A stretch of 64,000 bases of DNA from Pseudonocardia kujensis (GTDB taxonomy: Bacteria; Actinomycetota; Actinomycetes; Mycobacteriales; Pseudonocardiaceae). The stretch's first letter is position 1, and every line of letters starts with the position of its first letter. Made by a program: the position numbers and the translations under genes. The notes beneath the pieces were generated by a model. It did no database searches. It was not told the origin of the DNA and worked only from the letters and a program-made list of their open reading frames with translations. The DNA is taken from assembly GCF_021283305.1 (NCBI RefSeq), contig NZ_JAJSOK010000014.1, forward strand, positions 62,001-126,000, written 5' to 3'. Of the stretch, positions 17,141 through 24,965 are shown one piece after another.

Positions 17141-17470
17141 CTAGGGACGCACGCGGACGACGACCTCCGTGGCGGTCACCCGCTCGACCGCGACCGTGAA
17201 CCCGCCCGCCTCGGTCCGGCCGCCGACCGGCACCCGGACCTGCTGGCCCGCGACCCGGATCTCGGCGACGTCGTCCGTCACGCCGACCAGGCGCGCCTCG
17301 ACGCCGAGGACGGAGACGGAGGCCTCGCCGCTGCGCGGGAAGGTGACGGTGCAGCCGTCGAGCCCGCAGTCGGTGCTCGTCGACCCGCCCCCGCAGCCGG
17401 CGAGGCCGACGGTGAGGACGGCCGCGGCGAGGCCGGTCAGGAACCGGCGGGACCCGGGGAGCGCGCGCAC
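17141..17470 (-). CDS. small secreted lipoprotein
   Basis: 109 aa from GTG at 17470, the start that gives a signal peptide directly (VRALPGSRRFLTGLAAAVL) with lipobox LAGC. The mature part has CGLDGCTVTF, a Cys pair likely forming a disulfide, then a beta-rich segment. Not assigned to a named family. Export and lipidation are well supported by the N-terminus; the role is unknown. Confidence 0.68.
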   Translation of the reverse strand: MRALPGSRRFLTGLAAAVLTVGLAGCGGGSTSTDCGLDGCTVTFPRSGEASVSVLGVEARLVGVTDDVAEIRVAGQQVRVPVGGRTEAGGFTVAVERVTATEVVVRVRP

Positions 17471-17518
17471 GGCCGAGATCCTAGCGCCGGGTTTGTCTGG
17501 TTCCCCGAGGCCGCCCAC

Positions 17519-17836
17519 TCACAGCGCGGCGGCAACGGCCTCGGCGAACACCCGGTCCGTGTCGTAGACCGGCTCCCAGGTGATGTGGGCGATGTGGCCG
17601 TAGTTCTGCATGTGGAAGACCTGGTAAGCGGCGAAGGAGTCCGGGTCGTCGACCTCGATGAGGACGTAGCCGCCCCATGCCGAGCCGAGGCTCTTCTGGT
17701 GCGCGACACCCTTCTCCACGTTGCCGTAGTTGCCGGTCCTGGCCATCGCCCGGAAAGCCTCGGCCCAGGCGGCGTCGACGTCGGCCTTGGCCGCGCCGTC
17801 CCGGTAGACGAACTTCTGCAGGTACATCTGGCCCAT
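17519..17836 (-). CDS. small hypothetical protein, likely dimeric alpha-beta barrel
   Basis: 105 aa, ATG at 17836 behind GGGAGGGG. MYLQKFVYRDG at the start, the EVDDPDSFAAYQVFHMQNYG segment and alternating strand/helix pattern resemble the ferredoxin-like dimeric alpha-beta barrel proteins (EthD-like or DUF3303-like), but I do not recognise the exact family. No signal or membrane segment. It lies at the edge of the catabolic island, 258 bp from the first regulator; the gap 17837-18094 shows no convincing gene. Confidence 0.6.
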   Translation of the reverse strand: MGQMYLQKFVYRDGAAKADVDAAWAEAFRAMARTGNYGNVEKGVAHQKSLGSAWGGYVLIEVDDPDSFAAYQVFHMQNYGHIAHITWEPVYDTDRVFAEAVAAAL

Positions 17837-18094
17837 GACCCCTCCCGGTGCCTCGTCGGACCGGGCGACGGTCCCGGGAGGCGCCGGCCCCGGATAGAGC
17901 CGGAGGGCCCCCGGTGCGTCGGCAGGCCACGTAGCGGGTGATCACGAGCGGCGGGGCGAGGACGTCGTGCCGGAGGATGAACCCCGCGTTGCCCGCCTCG
18001 CGGTGAGACCCCTTCGGCGGGCACGACCGGCAGCTCGGCCGTCGGCGTCGGGTCGACGGAGCGCTCGGGTGAGCCGTACGAGCGGCTGGTGCGG

Positions 18095-19780
18095 TCAGAG
18101 TCGGTAGGCGCGGATCTTCGCGTACAACGTCGGCCGCGCGATGCCGAGTTGCTTCGCCGCCTCGGTCTTGTTGCCCCGGGTCGAGGCCAGCACCTCGGCG
18201 ATGACGGCGGCCTCAGCCTGCTCCAACGGGGTCAACGTCCGCCCCGTCCGCAGATAGGTGGGCAGGTGGTCCGGGCGGATCGGCCCCGGGCCGGCTGCGA
18301 TGGATGCGCTGTGGAGGACGTTCGCGAGCTCGGCGACGTTGCCGGGCCAGTGATGTTCCTCGAGCAGTTGCACTGCCTGCGGGACGGGATGTCGTGCTGC
18401 GTCGACGAGCACACGGATCAGGCTTCTCAGCTCGTTGAGCCGGCGCCGCAGCGGCAGCACCTCGATGACGGCGCCGCCGAGGGAATCCATCAACGTGGAC
18501 AGGTGCGCCGGCACCGCCTCGGTCGAACCGGCGTCCCAGGTGGCGACCAGCGGAGCGGAGGATTCGGTACGGGCGAGGAGCGCGGCGACGGTGAGGGCCT
18601 GTTCGACGGAGAGCGCGTTGATGCGTGTGAGCAGGACAGGTGCCGTGGAGGAGCGCGCTGCAGCCAGTTCGGTGCACCATGCGCCGAAGCTGGTGACGGT
18701 GATCTCGGCGGGGTCGAGGACGACGGGTGCTTCGCGGCCGCCGCGTTCGAAGGCTCGGCGGGCAGCGGTTCTCTTGCCCGTGCCCGCTTCCCCGCGGAGC
18801 ATGGCGGCGCCGTTGATGTCCACGCTGCGGTCGAGGGCCTTGGTCAGGTGCTCGGAGGCCGTGGGAATCGTGAGCGGGCCCGCGCCGCCGGTGGTCGGGG
18901 GAGGCTGGGGGACCGGGTCGAGCAGGAGGATCGCTCCCGTCGTCTTCCGCTGTTCGACGAGCAGGCGCAGCTTGGCGGTTCGGCCGTCCAGGCCGGGAAC
19001 CTCGATCATCTCGTCGTCCGGTGCGGCCTCGAGAACGCGGGCCCAGATCTGCCGGTGGTCGAGGCGCAGTTCCGCAGCGGCGTCGTTCGTGATGAGCACG
19101 TCGGCGCTGAGGGTCGCGACCGCCGTGCCACGGCGGGCGTTCGTGGCGAGGAAGGCGTCGAGGAGCCGGCGTTCGCGTTCGCCCGAGGCGGCGAGGAGCG
19201 CTTCGCGGACTTCGCGGACGAGGGTGACCACGGTGGTGGTGAGCACGGGGTGGGTGTCGCCGACCTGGCAGGTGATGTTGACGGCGCCGACCGCGCGGGC
19301 GGTCACCGGGTGGTAGACGGGTGCTGCGACGCAGCTGAAGGAGTGGAACGGCTCCTTGAAGTGCTCCTCGCCGCTGATCGTGACCGGCCGTCCGGTCTCC
19401 AGCGCGGTCCCGAGGCCGTTCGTGCCGGCGATCTCCTCGTCGAAGCAGAAGCCTCGGTGGAGTTCGAGGTCGTCGAGGCCGCGCCGCAGGGTGGCGTTCG
19501 GCGCCCAGCTCCAGAGCACCCGTCCGTTGCGGTCGGTGATGGCCAGGCAGAGGCCGCTGTCGGCCATCTCGTCGGTGGCCGCCTCGAGGACCGGGCGGGC
19601 GGCACGGGCGAACCGGGTGTCGGGGTCGATGTCGGAGTGGGGCAGGCTCAGCCGGGACGGGTCGACGCCGCTGAGCCGGGAGCGACGCCAGGAGGTGAGG
19701 ATCTCGGACCGAACCTGGAGGGCGCCGTCGCCGCGCTCGCCCTCGAACTGGAACCGCTCCCATGCGGTGCGTGTCTTCAT
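18095..19780 (-). CDS. AcoR/MimR-like GAF-AAA-Fis transcriptional regulator 1
   Basis: 561 aa. GAF-type sensor at about 60-200 (LCLAITDRNGRVLWSWAP, EEIAGTNGLGTALETGRPV, GEEHFKE), reduced AAA+ region from about 290 with Walker A GEAGTGKRT near 330, the HHWPGNVAELANVL motif near the end, and a Fis helix-turn-helix at 515-561 (NKTEAAKQLGIARPTLYAKIR). The sigma-54 contact loop GAFTGA is not present, as expected in actinobacteria, so it should act with the housekeeping polymerase. Relatives control acetoin, propane/ketone or alcohol catabolism. A weak copy of the island operator (8 of 10 core positions) lies at 19842, 62 bp before its start, suggesting autocontrol. Confidence 0.85.
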   Translation of the reverse strand: MKTRTAWERFQFEGERGDGALQVRSEILTSWRRSRLSGVDPSRLSLPHSDIDPDTRFARAARPVLEAATDEMADSGLCLAITDRNGRVLWSWAPNATLRRGLDDLELHRGFCFDEEIAGTNGLGTALETGRPVTISGEEHFKEPFHSFSCVAAPVYHPVTARAVGAVNITCQVGDTHPVLTTTVVTLVREVREALLAASGERERRLLDAFLATNARRGTAVATLSADVLITNDAAAELRLDHRQIWARVLEAAPDDEMIEVPGLDGRTAKLRLLVEQRKTTGAILLLDPVPQPPPTTGGAGPLTIPTASEHLTKALDRSVDINGAAMLRGEAGTGKRTAARRAFERGGREAPVVLDPAEITVTSFGAWCTELAAARSSTAPVLLTRINALSVEQALTVAALLARTESSAPLVATWDAGSTEAVPAHLSTLMDSLGGAVIEVLPLRRRLNELRSLIRVLVDAARHPVPQAVQLLEEHHWPGNVAELANVLHSASIAAGPGPIRPDHLPTYLRTGRTLTPLEQAEAAVIAEVLASTRGNKTEAAKQLGIARPTLYAKIRAYRL

Positions 19781-19895
19781 CCCGCTCCCGGACCGACGTT
19801 GGTCGACGTTGGCTCGACCCTAGTCGGCCGGGGCAGCAGGGGATGTTCGATTATCGGACGATCACGGGTCAGCGCCGCGTCGTCTCGGCGGCGAT

Positions 19896-21056
19896 CTACC
19901 GGGCGGCGGTCTTCTGGGCGGCGTGGCGGTCGGTGGCAGCCTGGATGGCGTCGGCCTGCCGCTGGTCGAGCTCCTCCCACCGGGACCGCGCGTAGGCCAC
20001 GGACCTCTCGAGTCGCTCGGTGGTGCCCTGGAAGCGCGGCTTGACGTGGCGGGCGAAGAGCTCATAGCTCTTCAGCGTCGCCTCCGGCCGGGCCCATTCG
20101 TGGTGGAGCAGCAGGTAGGAGCCGAAGCCACCGGACTGCGTGGCGAGGCGCTCGATCTGCGCGATCGCGTCGTCGACGGTCCCGATGACACCCAGCCCGG
20201 TCTCGTTCACCCAGGCCACCCGCTCCTCGAACGTCGCGCCGGCGGCACGGAAATGCGGGGCGGCGAGGACGTGCTGGGTGTAGTCGGCCCAGTCGTCGAG
20301 GCCGTGGCGGACGTCCTCGATCGCTTGCTCCTTGGTCTCGGCGAGGTGCATCGGGCCGACGAGGCGCCACTGGTCGCGCCGTGGGGGGTTGCCGAACTCG
20401 GCGCCGCGCTCCTGCATGACGTCCCAGTGCAGCGCCAGCGAGTCGAACCCGCCCTTGGCGGTCGCCCCGACCGAGAGCAGCCCGACGCCGTTCTTCGACG
20501 CGGCACGAGGCCCGGTCGGCGAGGCGATCGCCGCACACACGATGTCGAAGTCGCTGTAGGCGCCGTACTGTGTGCGAGCGTCCTGCAAGGTGTAGCGCGG
20601 GGTCTTCGCCGTGACCGTCTCACCCCGCAGCAGTGCCATCAGCACGTCGACGTCCTCCTCGAACGCGCCGCGCTGCTCCTCCATCGAGATCCCGATCATG
20701 GTGGCGTCGGTGGGCAGGGCACCCGGGCCGAGGCCGAGCATGAACCGACCGCGCAACAGGTTGTCGGCGAACAGCGCGCGATCGGCCGTCCACAGCGGAT
20801 TGTGGTAGGGCAGCGAGACGACACCGGTGCCGAGCTTGATGTTGCGGGTCTGCGGGCCGGCCCAGGTGATGAACATGAACGGGTCCGGGATCAGCTCGTT
20901 GCCGCAGGAGTGGTGCTCGCCGATCCACGCCTCGTCGAAGCCGAGGCGGTCCATGTGCTGCAGGACCTCCAGGTCACGCTGGTAGGCCGAGACCGGGTCC
21001 TGACCGGCCGGGCAGTGGAAGGGCGCCATGAAGGTGCCGAACTTCATCCGGGACAT
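19896..21056 (-). CDS. luciferase-like (LLM) flavin-dependent monooxygenase 1
   Basis: 386 aa, ATG at 21056 with GAGGAG upstream. The bacterial-luciferase-like TIM barrel is clear: MKFGTFMAPFHCP, LGFDEAWIGEHHSCGNE, NIKLGTGVVSLPYHNP, RGRFMLGLGPGALPTD. Members use reduced FMN and O2 to oxidise ketones, terpenes or amines; the GEHH segment is common in the alkanal/limonene-type subgroup. A reductase must supply FMNH2, and the flavin reductase at 36216 is a candidate. It lies between the SDR (296-bp gap) and regulator 1 (115-bp gap), all on the minus strand, and seems to have its own promoter next to the inverted repeat at 21148. Confidence 0.87.
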   Translation of the reverse strand: MSRMKFGTFMAPFHCPAGQDPVSAYQRDLEVLQHMDRLGFDEAWIGEHHSCGNELIPDPFMFITWAGPQTRNIKLGTGVVSLPYHNPLWTADRALFADNLLRGRFMLGLGPGALPTDATMIGISMEEQRGAFEEDVDVLMALLRGETVTAKTPRYTLQDARTQYGAYSDFDIVCAAIASPTGPRAASKNGVGLLSVGATAKGGFDSLALHWDVMQERGAEFGNPPRRDQWRLVGPMHLAETKEQAIEDVRHGLDDWADYTQHVLAAPHFRAAGATFEERVAWVNETGLGVIGTVDDAIAQIERLATQSGGFGSYLLLHHEWARPEATLKSYELFARHVKPRFQGTTERLERSVAYARSRWEELDQRQADAIQAATDRHAAQKTAAR

Positions 21057-21147
21057 GTGTCTCCTCCTCGTCGAGGCCCGCGCTCTCCGGGGGCGGCGCG
21101 GGGCGTGCGATCAGCTTGGGTCAGCCGCGCGGCGCCGACCATTCAAG

Positions 21148-21172
21148 TTTCTGACGCTGCGGCCGTCAGAAA
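21148..21172. promoter_or_regulatory. 9-bp perfect inverted repeat upstream of LLM 1
   Basis: TTTCTGACG, 7 bp, CGTCAGAAA. It lies 92 bp before the LLM 1 start in a 295-bp gap that has no gene. The low-GC arms and lack of a T run argue for an operator rather than a terminator. It differs from the GTGT-type operator used elsewhere in the island. Confidence 0.4.
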
Positions 21173-21351
21173 TCCGAACGTTCCCGCCCCCTTCCCGCGC
21201 ACGCCAGGGGCCGGGAGCTTTCCCGGGAGCAGTGGCACGGTGCACCCCACGGCAGTGCGCACGGCGATGGTGGACAACCAGCCCACCTGGCGGCTGTTCG
21301 AGCCGGGGGTGGGGGGCGCCGCGCGCTCCGTCCACCCCCCACGACCGCCGC

Positions 21352-22188
21352 TCACGCGCTCCAGAGGGTGCTCATCCCGGCCGTCACGTCGAGCGCGGTG
21401 CCACTCACCATCGCCGCACCGTCCGAGACGAGGTACAGCAGGGCGTCCGACACGTGCTGGGCGGGAAAGGACCCCACCGGGAGGGTGTGCTGGGTCTTCA
21501 GCACGTCGTCCGACGTCTCGCGGTTCGGCTCGTCGAGATCCGGCCGGAAGAGTCGGTGGTAGAGGTCGAAGTTGATCATGTTCGTGTCGACGTAGGACGG
21601 GCACAGCGCGTTGACCGTGATCCCGAACTCGCCGAGCTCGATCGCGGCGGTCTTGACGAGCCCGATCACGCCCCACTTGGTCGCGGTGTAGGCACCGAGG
21701 TTCTGCACCCCGCGCCGGCCGCACTGCGACGACGTCGCCACGATCCGCCCGCTCCGCTGGGCGATCATGTGTGGCGCCACCGCCCGGATCGAGTGGAAGA
21801 CGCCGCCGAGGTTGGTGTCGATCGTGTCCCGCCACAGCTCGTCCGAGGTGTCCTTGACCTGGGCGGGCGCCCAGACCCCGGCGTTCGCGCTGAGGATGTC
21901 GATCCGGCCGAAGCGGTCGGCCGCCGCCTGGACGAACGCCTCCACCTGACGCGGGTCACGGACGTCCGCGGTGACCGTGAGGCACTCCCCGCCGGCCTCC
22001 TTCACGAGAGCCGCGGTGACGTCGAGGTCCCGGTCCGCGGTCATGTCGTAGGGGATGGTGTCGTACTGGACGTCGATGTCGCAGACCGCGACCGACGCCC
22101 CGCACCGCGCCAGGTTCACCGCGTGGGAGCGGCCCTGCCCACGGCCGCCGCCGGTGACGAGGGCGACCTTACCCGTCAGATCGGTCAT
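21352..22188 (-). CDS. mycofactocin-coupled-type SDR 1
   Basis: 278 aa, ATG at 22188 behind AAGGAACAGG. Cofactor motif TGGGRGQGRSHAVNLA near residues 13-28 and the insert after beta-2 (CDIDVQYDTIPYDMTADRDL) are the marks of the mycofactocin-associated SDR family, in which NAD stays bound and electrons pass to the peptide-derived cofactor mycofactocin. YTATKWG is the active site. It is the last gene of the operon that begins at 27885; its start overlaps the aldehyde dehydrogenase stop by 20 bp. Probable role: oxidation of a secondary or primary alcohol intermediate. No mycofactocin biosynthesis genes are in the window. Confidence 0.85.
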   Translation of the reverse strand: MTDLTGKVALVTGGGRGQGRSHAVNLARCGASVAVCDIDVQYDTIPYDMTADRDLDVTAALVKEAGGECLTVTADVRDPRQVEAFVQAAADRFGRIDILSANAGVWAPAQVKDTSDELWRDTIDTNLGGVFHSIRAVAPHMIAQRSGRIVATSSQCGRRGVQNLGAYTATKWGVIGLVKTAAIELGEFGITVNALCPSYVDTNMINFDLYHRLFRPDLDEPNRETSDDVLKTQHTLPVGSFPAQHVSDALLYLVSDGAAMVSGTALDVTAGMSTLWSA

Positions 22189-23656
22189 GTCCTGTTCCTT
22201 CCTGGGAGGATGTCGTCGTCGGCAGGCTGCTGATCGACTTGACCGCGCGGAACTCGTGCATGCCCTCGAGCCCGCCGTCGCTGCCGTAGCCGCTGTCCTT
22301 GATGCCGCTGAGCGGGGAGTCGCGATGCACGATCACCCCGGTGTTGACGCCTACCGTCCCGGCCTCGACACGGTCGGCGAGCGCGGCCGCGCGCTGCTCC
22401 GATCCGCTGAACACGTACGCCGCAAGCCCGAAGGGGAGCCGGTTGGCCTCGGCGACCGCCTCGTCGTCCGTCCGGTAGGGGTTGATGATCGCCAGCGGCC
22501 CGAACGGCTCCTCGTTCATCGCCGCCGCCGTGGCCGGCACGTTGGTGACGACCGTGGGCGCCATGAACCAGCCGGGTCCGTCGAGGGCCGACCCGCCGCA
22601 GCGGAGCTCTCCCCCGTCGGCCACCGTGCGGTCGAGGAGGTCCAGGACGCCGCGGCGACGGCGCTCGACCGCCAGCGGGCCCATGTCGACACCGGGCTCC
22701 AGCCCGGGCCCGACGCGCAGACCGCGGGCGTGCTCGACGAAGTGCTCCACGAACTCCTCGTAGGCGGGCTGCTCGACGAGGAACCGGGTCGGGGCGATGC
22801 AGACCTGCCCGGCGTTGCGGTACTTGGTCGCCGCCAGCGTGCGCGCGGCGGCCGCGACGTCGACGTCGGAGGTGACGAGCACGGGCGCGTGCCCGCCGAG
22901 CTCCAGTGTCACCCTGGTCAGGGACTCGGCCGCGCGACGGCCGATCTGCCGCCCGACGGGGGTCGAGCCGGTGAAGCTGACCACCCTGATCCGGGGATCG
23001 TCGACGAGTTCGCCGCTGATCCGGACGGGATCGCCGTTGACGACGTTGAGCACGCCGTCGGGCAGGCCGGCGGCGGCCAGCGCCCGGGCCACCGCGAGGA
23101 ACGATCCGGGGGTCTCCGGGGCGGGCTTGACCACGGCGGTGCAGCCGACCGCGAAGGCTGCGGCGAGCTTGCGCGCCGCGAGCGACGCGGGGAAGTTCCA
23201 CGGCGTGAGGATCGCCGCCGGGCCGATTGCCGGATGGTGCACGGTGACCCTGCCGCCGGGGACCGACCCCGGTTCGACCCGGGCCGTCGGGCCGTCGGCC
23301 TGGTCCGCGAACCACCGGAAGAGCTCGACGATCGAGAGCATCTCGGCGCGGGACTCGGTGAGCGTCTTGCCCTGCTCGAGGGTCATCACCGCCGCGTCGG
23401 CGTCCACGGTCCCGGCGAGGTGGTCCGCGGCGGTCCGCAGCACATCACCGCGTTCCTTGCCCGGTAGGGCGGCCCATGTCGGGAAGGCCCGGGCGGCAGC
23501 CGTGATCGCGGCGTCGACCTGCCGGCCGCTGGCTCCCGGGGTGCGGGCGAGCACCGTCCCGGACGCCGGGTCCACCACCTCGGGTCCCTGTTCTTCGCCC
23601 GCCACCCAGCTGCCCTCGAGGAACAGCGCGGGCTCGGGATAGGTCGTCTCGGACAT
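22169..23656 (-). CDS. NAD(P)-dependent aldehyde dehydrogenase
   Basis: 495 aa. ATG at 23656 is favoured over the GTG six bases upstream because AAGGAGG would be too close to the latter. The fold is complete: LTPWNFPASLAARKLA, VVKPAPETP, FTGSTPVGRQIG (cofactor loop), general base Glu in LELGGHAP, and nucleophile Cys in NAGQVCIAPTRF. Length is normal for the family. It oxidises an aldehyde to an acid or semialdehyde to a diacid. It sits between the crotonyl-CoA-reductase-like gene and SDR 1, consistent with an alcohol-aldehyde-acid-CoA route. Confidence 0.92.
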   Translation of the reverse strand: MSETTYPEPALFLEGSWVAGEEQGPEVVDPASGTVLARTPGASGRQVDAAITAAARAFPTWAALPGKERGDVLRTAADHLAGTVDADAAVMTLEQGKTLTESRAEMLSIVELFRWFADQADGPTARVEPGSVPGGRVTVHHPAIGPAAILTPWNFPASLAARKLAAAFAVGCTAVVKPAPETPGSFLAVARALAAAGLPDGVLNVVNGDPVRISGELVDDPRIRVVSFTGSTPVGRQIGRRAAESLTRVTLELGGHAPVLVTSDVDVAAAARTLAATKYRNAGQVCIAPTRFLVEQPAYEEFVEHFVEHARGLRVGPGLEPGVDMGPLAVERRRRGVLDLLDRTVADGGELRCGGSALDGPGWFMAPTVVTNVPATAAAMNEEPFGPLAIINPYRTDDEAVAEANRLPFGLAAYVFSGSEQRAAALADRVEAGTVGVNTGVIVHRDSPLSGIKDSGYGSDGGLEGMHEFRAVKSISSLPTTTSSQEGTGHDRSDG

Positions 23657-23685
23657 CGCCACCTCCTTGGGGTCGGCGGTCGGGT

Positions 23686-24927
23686 TCAGCGGGTGGCGCC
23701 CTCGTCGGCGGACGTGGCGCCCACCAGGACGACGGTGTTGCCGTGGGCGAGCCTGCCCTCGTGCATGTCCTGGTGAGCCGCGCCGACCTGGTCGAACGCG
23801 CGCACCTCACCTACGCACGGATCGATCCGACCGGCCCGGACGAGCTGGTTGTAGGCGATGGCCTGCGCGTCGTTCGTGCCGTGCGACCCCTGCAGCCGCT
23901 TCTGCTTCACCCAGTGGTGACGCAGGTCCACAGCCGCGGAGTATCCGGTCGTGCCCGCACAGATCACGACCATCCCGCCGCTGTCGCAGACGAATCCGGA
24001 GGTCGGGATCGTGTCCTCACCCGGGTGCTCGATCACGATCCGCGGATTGCGCCGCGACCCCACCGCATCCCAGATGGCCTTACCGAACGCCCGCGCGCCC
24101 GCGGTCCACCGCTTCTGGCCCTCCACGTCCGTCCAGTGCGGCGGCTGGCCCCAGTGGTCGAACCTCCGACGGTCGATCCAACCGACGGCCCCGAGCTTCT
24201 CGCAGTAGGCACCCTTCTCGGCACCGGAGACGACGGCGACCGGCAACGCCCCGGCCTCCCGGGCGAGCTGGATCGCCTGGCTGCCGACACCACCGGACCC
24301 GCCCCAGACCAGCACCACGTCGTCGCGCTCGACGGTGTGGCCCGCCCAACCGTGCAGCATCCGGTAGGCCGTCGTGCCCACCAGGGTCGGCGCCGCGGCC
24401 TCCGCCCACGTCAGGATGTCGGCCTTGGGCAGGATCTGGTGGGCCTGCACCAGGCAGAACTGGGCGAAGGACCCGAAGTTGGTGTTGTAACCCCAGATGC
24501 GCGCGGTCGTGCCGAGCATCGGGTCGCGACCGAGCGCGGCCTCGGGGTCGGCCGGGTCCCAGTACCCGGGGTGGACGACGACGTGCTCACCGACCGCGGT
24601 GGTGTCGACGCCCTCACCCAGGGCCCACACGATCCCCGAGGCGTCCGATCCCCCGATGTGGAAGTCGTGGGGCTCGCCCTGCCGCTGCCGGTCGGCGATC
24701 ACGTTGATCGGGATCCCGCGAGCGGCCCACACGTTGTTGAAGTTCACCCCCGCTGCCATCACGGCGACCAGGACCTCGCCCGGACCCGGTCGCGGCACCT
24801 CGATCTCCTCGGACCGGAAGGCGTCACGCGGCTCTCCGAGCCGCTCGGTGCGCACCACCTGCGCGTGCATGCGGGCCGGGACGTCGCCGGGTGCGGGCAG
24901 GCTGCCGATCGGGACGATGTCCGCCAT
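23686..24927 (-). CDS. crotonyl-CoA carboxylase/reductase-like enzyme
   Basis: 413 aa, ATG at 24927 after GGAAGGA. It is a medium-chain dehydrogenase/reductase with the Ccr-specific long N-terminus (LGEPRDAFRSEEIEVP), GVNFNNVWAARG, GSDASGIVWALGEGV and the cofactor loop WGGSGGVGSQAIQLAR. The insert with WTDVEGQKRW and GRKIWD-like segments is also Ccr-type. Members reduce enoyl-CoA with NADPH, with or without fixing CO2 to make an alkylmalonyl-CoA. In this operon it would follow the hydratase-like MaoC proteins in an acyl-CoA path. Carboxylation versus plain reduction cannot be decided by reading alone. Confidence 0.85.
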   Translation of the reverse strand: MADIVPIGSLPAPGDVPARMHAQVVRTERLGEPRDAFRSEEIEVPRPGPGEVLVAVMAAGVNFNNVWAARGIPINVIADRQRQGEPHDFHIGGSDASGIVWALGEGVDTTAVGEHVVVHPGYWDPADPEAALGRDPMLGTTARIWGYNTNFGSFAQFCLVQAHQILPKADILTWAEAAAPTLVGTTAYRMLHGWAGHTVERDDVVLVWGGSGGVGSQAIQLAREAGALPVAVVSGAEKGAYCEKLGAVGWIDRRRFDHWGQPPHWTDVEGQKRWTAGARAFGKAIWDAVGSRRNPRIVIEHPGEDTIPTSGFVCDSGGMVVICAGTTGYSAAVDLRHHWVKQKRLQGSHGTNDAQAIAYNQLVRAGRIDPCVGEVRAFDQVGAAHQDMHEGRLAHGNTVVLVGATSADEGATR

Positions 24928-24965
24928 CGTGGTTCCTTCCGTTCTGGGTTCGGGGATCCGGGCCG

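Noticed and set aside
17900-18024. Minus-strand frame reading NAGFILRHDVLAPPLVITRY before regulator 1
   Set aside because: It looks protein-like but is short, has no start or ribosome site and I cannot link it to a family; it may be a remnant.
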